A stretch of 64,000 bases of DNA. It comes from Symsagittifera roscoffensis (lineage: Eukaryota > Xenacoelomorpha > Acoela > Convolutidae). Positions 57,601-64,000 of this stretch are shown here, piece after piece (position 1 is the first letter of the stretch; each line of letters opens with the position of its first letter). The stretch is from positions 2,470,537 to 2,534,536 of the forward strand of contig NC_087071.1 of the NCBI RefSeq assembly GCF_963678635.1. The letters are read 5' to 3'. The translations under genes and the position numbers were made by a program. A model generated the notes under the pieces. The model did not search any database and was not told the origin of the DNA. It saw nothing but the letters and a program-made list of their open reading frames with translations.

Positions 57601-59700
57601 ACACCAAATAACAACCATACATAATGAAAAATTCAGGAAAATGTTTTAGTTTTTCTGCGGTCTGTAAAGTTGAGAAAGTTGTGTGCATTATTTTTTAAAA
57701 CAAAAACGCTGCCAAAACCTTTCTTAAATTAGTTAAGAATTATACGTGAAGATTTTTTTCTACTGTCAATATCAGAGACCCTGGGGGAGAAATGAGACTA
57801 TTGATTTGAATCAGAGCATCAAAATTGAGTTTTTTAACCTTATGAGGTTAACAGTATTTACATTACAAGTTTACAAGAATTTAACAATGTCATAAATTTA
57901 AATGGGTTTTACGTCTTGGTGTCAAATACTGAACTATGTAGTGTTTAGGGAGTCTCTATTAGGAAAGTTTTTTTAGAAGCAAAAGAGTATTGTTTTTTTC
58001 TCACTTCTGGACGCGAAATAAAAATTCAGATGAAATTATCTCGGATGGAGAAAAAGTCGAGTGCAATGCTAAAAAAACTCATTTAGCACAATCACATGAT
58101 TCACTTGGTATCTTTGCCTACAATAAACTCAAAAAAAACTCCATGTCAAGTTTTTTGCTTATTTTGATCTAAGATTTTTTTCGGCTGTTTTGCCATATCG
58201 CGGTTTTTTCTTATGCTGTTTTTGAGTTTTTGAATTACTCCTGTAACTTGAGTTTAATGTCCCTGATTTTGTATTTTTTTTGCTTAATAGCCATATACTG
58301 CTTGTATGGTTTCGGTTCAATTTATATCGGTTTAGTGACCTGAAATTGCGTTGCTTCAATGGAAATGAAATTTCTACTCCCCATACTGAAACTCAGATGG
58401 AAAAAGTCATAGAAATTCAATTTTTAGTGCAATTTTTGTCATAACAACAATTTGGGTTTCAGCACAGTTCAATGAAGGTTTTTCGGCGCAATTGACTGGC
58501 GATAAATGTTTCTGAATACATGTTCCACGCCTGTTATTCTTTTGCTGGACTCGTTTTGTCTCAAATTGATAAATTTTCAGGCAAACAAATCAATGATGAT
58601 GTTATTTTCAACTTCAATTCTCTTGACTCTTTTGTTTTCAAGAATCTTTTCAAGACATTTTTCAACTCTTTTAAGTATGATTTTTTTTCGTTATGCTTGA
58701 GAAATTATTTTTTTGATCTCAGAAGATATCGTTTAATTGTTTATAAATTTCTTTAAGAGGAATATTTGAACAAATGAAGAATAAAATTTCCAAATTTGGC
58801 CTGAATTGCGAAAATTTTTAGAAGCAATAATACTAGTTTGGCTAAAATATCGCCGTTTTCATTCAAGACAAAGATTGATGAAGAAACGACCATTGGTAAA
58901 ACAATATTAGTTCTCACAAACAACTTAAGTTAAATGAGATTGTATTTCGGTTTTATGTTTTTTATTATCTAGGTTCGTTATTTTTTTTCTATACACTACA
59001 TTATACTAGTGTTTGAAACTAAGCTCAAATTCAGGTTTTAACTCTCTGAAAAGCATGTTTACAATGTCGATTTTGGACAACTTTTACTTCGATTTTCAGC
59101 AAAGTTATTACATAATCGAAGAGCAAATAATCAGATCTATCAATGTTTAGCTTCAAAGACTTATCAAATTCGAGTCTGAAAATGCCAGAGTTCATCATCT
59201 CCGCCATATTTTTTAAAATTCGCCTGAAAAATAAGTAACAGCCAAGTTTGGTCAAATTTTTATACTAAATATTTCACTTTAATTGCTGAGAAAGTTTCAC
59301 GTCGCGTGGAAAATTTTTGTACTCCCTTTATTCGAAAATTGGCTCACTACAATGCAAAATTTATTACCGTTCAGGAGCTCTGACATCTTCAGACCCGGCT
59401 TTGATCATTTGCTTTTGGTATAAATAAAAAAATTGTCGAAAATCGAAGTAAATGTTCTCCAAAAAAAATTTCAAAACAAGCTTTTTAGAAAGTAAAACGT
59501 GAAGTTGCGCTTAGGTTTTTTCCGCCAGTGTAGGTCGATTTATGTTTTATTTGAATCAGAAATCGATGTGAAACCAAAATTTTGAATGCACTCCCAAAAT
59601 ATCTAATTTTCATCCATGGATTTCTTATCCAGTTTTTATTTCGCCCAAAAGTTAGTAATCTAAAAACTCAAAGTAATACTGGTAAAACAGATTGGAAGAT
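57600..59700. other. Unique AT-rich DNA, no supported gene
   Basis: Frames such as 58,520-58,756 (+, true ATG, Phe/Asp rich) and 58,159-58,359 (-) have no supporting signals. No repeat partner was found in the window. Confidence 0.45.
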
Positions 59701-61420
59701 TCTATCATTCTTTATCTTGAAGTATGTATGCTTTTTGTGATTTAAAGCAAAGTTTTTGGTACTGTTTTTTGGTCAAGTAGTTTCAATTGAGGTCAAAAAA
59801 TGATTGTTTTTAACTTTATATCGAAAAATGTTTATAGTTAAAGCTTGAAAAAAACCTACGTAATTTTTTTCAAAAGAAATTGAACTCTTGGCTCTACTTG
59901 ATTGATTCCACCAAGCAAAGGTGTAATCAGTTTTTAGAAACTTGAACGCAAAATGTGTAGATGAACTCAACCCAATCAATACAAGCTTACGAATTAGCTT
60001 GTACAGTTTCAAATCTGTCTAGACTTCACAAATTTCAAAGATAATTTGGAAGTGAATATTGATTTCCTAGACAATATAATATAATACTTGTAAATTTCTT
60101 CACGCTAAAGCAATCTTTTTTTTTGAAATCATATCAAATTTCACGCTTAGGTGACTTTTTAATCATGCATATACTAATTACCGCATGTCATTTCGAGTAG
60201 TTGATCGACAACCAGAAGATAGTAAACTCTGTATTAGTACGCATGTCATTTCCAGTAGTTGATCGACAACCAGAAGATAGTAAACTCTGTATTAGTCTTT
60301 TTTGAGCGCATGTGACTTTTTGTTTCGAACAACTCGGCAGACCTCATGATTACCGCTACCTTAATTTTCAAACACTAATGTAACAGTGAGAAAAGTTTCT
60401 CCCAAATGTTAGCACACTATTGCCAAAGCGTTTGTGACATAATAAGACATAATGTTCAAAGTTAATGATAAATGACAGATCGAGACAAGTTATACATCAA
60501 GAAAATGAATATATTCTTTTTGCAAAGAAGGATGAAGGATAGACCATAGTACTTAGCTTTTTTCAAAGCTGATGAGCATAAACAGAAATCATTTAGAAAA
60601 AAAAATGGTCAATGGTGACGGAAATCAAAATAATTGACTGATTTGATGAAACAGATATCTAACCACCATCCTTTGATAAAGAAAATCCATTCAAGGGAAA
60701 TTTTGGTGCAAGTTTTCCACCGCTTGACTCTTTTTGATAGTTTTCACCAAGTGAAGGTATAATCAATCTAAAGAATTTGAACGCAAAATGTATTCATAAA
60801 CCAAACCCAACAATGAAAAGCTCAATTTGACGCAAAATTTTCGAAAATTTTTTGAACGTGATTATAAATTTCAAAGACCATAATATTTTTTTATTTATTA
60901 TATGTTTCTACACGCGTTAGCATTTTTTTGAAATTTTTTTAAATGTCACGTTTATATTGCTTTCTAGCTCTGTATATAATAGTTTTGAATAGTTGTACGA
61001 CAACCAGAAGATAGTTGACTCTTTATTAGTACTGTTAAAAGTTGCAGCGAGTCTTTTTTAAGCGCTTGTGACTCTTCGTTTCGAATACCTCGGCAGACCT
61101 CATGAGTACCGTTACCTAATTGAACGCAAGATATATAAAAAAGCCCAATCAAAATATGTAAGCCACAGGAATTAATTTTAAAAAAATTAAAATTGAATAT
61201 ACTGCTAAAATTTCGATGATCTTTTGGAAGTGAGTTTACATTGATAAGACAAACTAATATAATAAGTGTATATTTCACGCGTTAGCAATCGTTTTTTTGG
61301 AAGTTTTTTATGAAGGTCATGTTTAAGTTACTTTCTATTTATGCATATAATAAATAATTTCAGCATATTTTTTCTAGAAGTGATTTGACAACCACAAGAT
61401 GAATTGAAATTGATCAGTTT
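59700..61420. repeat. Degenerate repeat cluster, three units
   Basis: Units at about 59,920-60,370, 60,740-61,110 and 61,110-61,400 share TTGAACGCAA, then AATTTCAAAGA, then CACGC(G/T)(T)TAGCA, then GACAACCA(G/C)AAGAT. The first two also share CTCGGCAGACCTCATGA. The second and third partly overlap, and all are diverged. The - frame 60,964-61,278 falls inside and is not conserved. Confidence 0.65.
60183..60296 (+). repeat. 58-bp tandem duplication
   Basis: GCATGTCATTTCGAGTAGTT and the rest of a 58-base unit are repeated at once with a single base changed (G to C). This is far more alike than the cluster around it, so it is recent. Confidence 0.95.
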
Positions 61421-64000
61421 TTGAAAAAGAGCTAATTTTTCCCAGTCTAATTTCGGTTTTTAATCTCCTGCTCATAAAAGTTCGTCCAAAGACTTATTGG
61501 CTACTTTTTGTTTTTAGTTTTTTGCTTGAAAAATCCTTGAAATGTTAAAAAAAAAACAAGCGTTGGTTTCAAAGCTTAGTCGCTTTTCAAGCACGTGTTT
61601 TTTTCCAAATATTTCAAAAGTATAAGACGGCTGACATTTTTGCCTTCCTCTTTTGTATTCAAACAAACTAATTTGTGGCCAGTTTTTTCTGAACTTACTT
61701 GAAGCACTTACAGTTATTAAATCTAAGAAGCTTTTTTGGTGCCAAGCTTAAAATTATATTTCTCTTTGAGACAGTAAATTGATGAAATGTCAGTTTTTTC
61801 AATATTCATATTTGAGAATTTCAAAATCTTGGATTAGAGTTTAATTGAGTTTTGCAATGCTTTTACATATTCGTTGGGTGTTTGAAAAAAGATCAGAATT
61901 AAGTTGATTTCTGCAGTCCTTTAACATATTTAAGCATCTCAAAATACTTCGACACTGCTTTTGTCCTCTCAACGGGTTTATTTTTGGGAGCCTGTATGCT
62001 TTTTGCAATCAATCGACACTCAACCAGTCTGAAATTTTGCTTGATTTTTACTTGATTGATACATACCTCTATATACATTTTTATGGAAAAATTCCGAGTG
62101 GAACTTATAACAAAAATCAAAACGTATTTTTTTAGTTCTTCTTCATTTCACTTTTTGCTTTTTTAATTCTCATTTACTCGACAAAAAATTTGAAATGTTT
62201 TATGGGTCAACTATTTTACCGGTGAATTGTTTTCATATTAATTACTTTTCATGAATATTGGAGAAAAAATGAGTTTCTCTTGCTTTAGTTGCCTCATCTT
62301 GCTAAGCTTAATATTGGAATTTGGCGCATTGATTGTTACTTTCATCAAAGTGTTTTTGCATGGCACATATATTGCTTATGCAAACGCAATAATGGAACTG
62401 ACGCTCATTACTCTGTTTAACTTTCCAGTAGGTTTAAAAAAAAGGGTTGTCAAATAAATGTAATAATCTGGTTGAATAGAATTCTGATAATCTTATGATT
62501 AGAGTAAGCAATATTACCTTAATTATTGTAAAGAGCGTTATTGTAAAAATTGAAAGTGATGAGAATTTTGATAAGTTTGTTTTCAGTCTAATTTAGTTCC
62601 AGTTTTGGTTCGTTATCTTCAGCTCTAGTTTTTGTTTTCCAGTTACTAAAGTGCGACAAATTGCTGCCAATTTTCCTATCCGTCAAGTCAAATTTTTCTG
62701 GCCCTTTACACAAGGCCTTGACTTCAACACGCAGAAACATTAAGTTTTGACCATAAGTTAACATAATTTAAATCGCGTGGATTTGTTTGAACTCAGAAGA
62801 ATTTTTGTGTCGAACTGTTTTTTTGAGACCTTGTAACACAACAATTACTACCCCCACAGATTTCTATAAAAGGAGTCAGTAGTTCAATGGTGTCTTTTTT
62901 CATTTTTTCTATGAAATCAATTGCTCTCAGACTAAGTATAGTTTAGTTTTTCCAAAAGGTAAACCTGGTCAAAATATGGCGTCAAAGAATCTCTTTGTTT
63001 TAAGATAAAGGAAAAATTTTTTTGTTAGATTGTAGGTAACAATAAATTTAAAAGGTTTAAAAACTTCTATTTTGAAAAAAAAACATGTCAAATTGTGTTT
63101 TTTTTATTTTGTTCAACAATGAGGTTGAAATTTTCATGTTGGATTTTGTTTGTGGATTGCGAAGTTTTTATGAAGAATCACAAACGAGAACTTTCATTTG
63201 CTCCAAAGACTACTTGAGATAATTTTAATGAAACGGTGTTTTAATGAATATTAAATGAAACTGAAATCACCCCTTTACCGCAGGTTTTAATAGCGTCGCC
63301 GCACGCGATCAAACATTAACAAATAATGGGTGCAGCTAGATTGCTCAATCGTTTAGAGTTGTAGCAAAAATTTCGGAGAATTTTAAATTTATTTCAATTC
63401 ATATTGATAGTTTCTAGGAATACTGTCTCAACTCTCCTCTTTTTACTGTTCTTGTTAGTTTTTTAAAGCTAATTTAGTCTTGTTGGCGGACCGGAAGCGC
63501 TGTAATAACAGCTGCAAATAGCAGTTACCCTAATTTCCTCAAAAGGGGATCGCGTAAAACAGGCATAGAAATTTTAAAAGTTTCAGCAAAAATTGAAAGT
63601 CACAAGATTTTTTCCTGATGAAGATTTTTTTTTAAAATTTGTATCGCAAAATTTTGTATTCTAATCCGGCGTTCAACCAATTAACTTTTTTCAGCCTGAT
63701 ACAGTTCAATTTTGTGCCAGTTTTTTATTCAGCTGCTTTCATCGTATTTTTATCTTATTTTGTTTGTTTTTATTGCAAGAAAGAATCAAATTTCCTTGGC
63801 AGCTCTCTATCAACTAATTTTTTGAGGAACTTCTCTGCTTTACCTAGGCGTTTACTCGCTCGAATCAAGATCCTATCATTATAAAAAACATTTGTCGGTA
63901 AATTTTAGAACTATTGGATATTCTGGGTTGATGAATGCCAACGAGTTGTTATAGCGAGCTTTTGTGCCGTTTCCTTGCTGGTCTTACCTTTAGGATCAGT
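61420..64000. other. AT-rich DNA, no supported gene
   Basis: The + frame 62,251-62,457 has an ATG and a strongly hydrophobic stretch that could span a membrane (CLILLSLILEFGALIVTFIK). The - frame 61,899-62,120 is basic and mixed. Neither has flanking signals that decide it, and both could be chance in this composition. The window ends inside unannotated sequence. Confidence 0.35.

Overview
The window reads as gene-poor, AT-rich nuclear DNA of a eukaryote, most likely an invertebrate animal. There are no prokaryotic-style gene rows. Nearly all long frames are T- or A-rich accidents, many lacking an ATG. The DNA is instead filled with transposon families, some still showing their target-site duplications (TSDs). 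I could not name the species from sequence alone. Layout: 1-2,960 and 33,100-35,560 hold strongly strand-asymmetric (G-poor, C-containing) sequence with matching remnants of a decayed coding sequence on the + strand. Both continue into a shared non-coding block (about 2,960-6,330 and 35,560-38,985) that keeps a TATAAATA box and nested MITEs (short non-autonomous DNA transposons). So this is one large, unidentified repeat in two old copies, with a further partial copy at 33,100-33,770. 7,151-11,167 and 11,630-15,714 are a recent, almost identical direct duplication of about 4 kb whose left edge cuts through a MITE. 15,715-24,720 is mostly unique DNA. It holds the only convincing protein-coding exon, 21,047-22,423 on the - strand: a cysteine-containing, N-glycosylation-sequon-bearing and probably secreted protein with a weak leucine-rich-repeat look. 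A perfect 32-nt palindrome and a tRNA-like relic lie in the same stretch. 24,720-29,010 carries two large inverted repeats and a diverged dispersed repeat. 29,010-33,100 is almost featureless. 39,826-46,241 is a nest of DNA transposons: two hAT-type MITEs with 8-bp TSDs, a foldback element split by one of them, a Harbinger-like MITE with a TTA duplication next to a near-empty relative, an element with 32-bp inverted ends, and a MITE family built from repeated short motifs. 46,400-57,600 is a complex array in which long and short units alternate. Every unit boundary seen is GCACC(C/T)CTG, then exactly 8 nt, then a CAGGGTGTATAA-like start, as expected if hAT-like elements became joined end to end sharing single target duplications. 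57,600-64,000 is unique AT-rich DNA with a degenerate repeat cluster at 59,700-61,420. There is no operon or pathway here. The biology on view is transposon nesting, duplication and array formation around one or two exons. The two observations most worth pursuing are the 8-nt-spaced array and the G-poor element with the unrecognised decayed protein.
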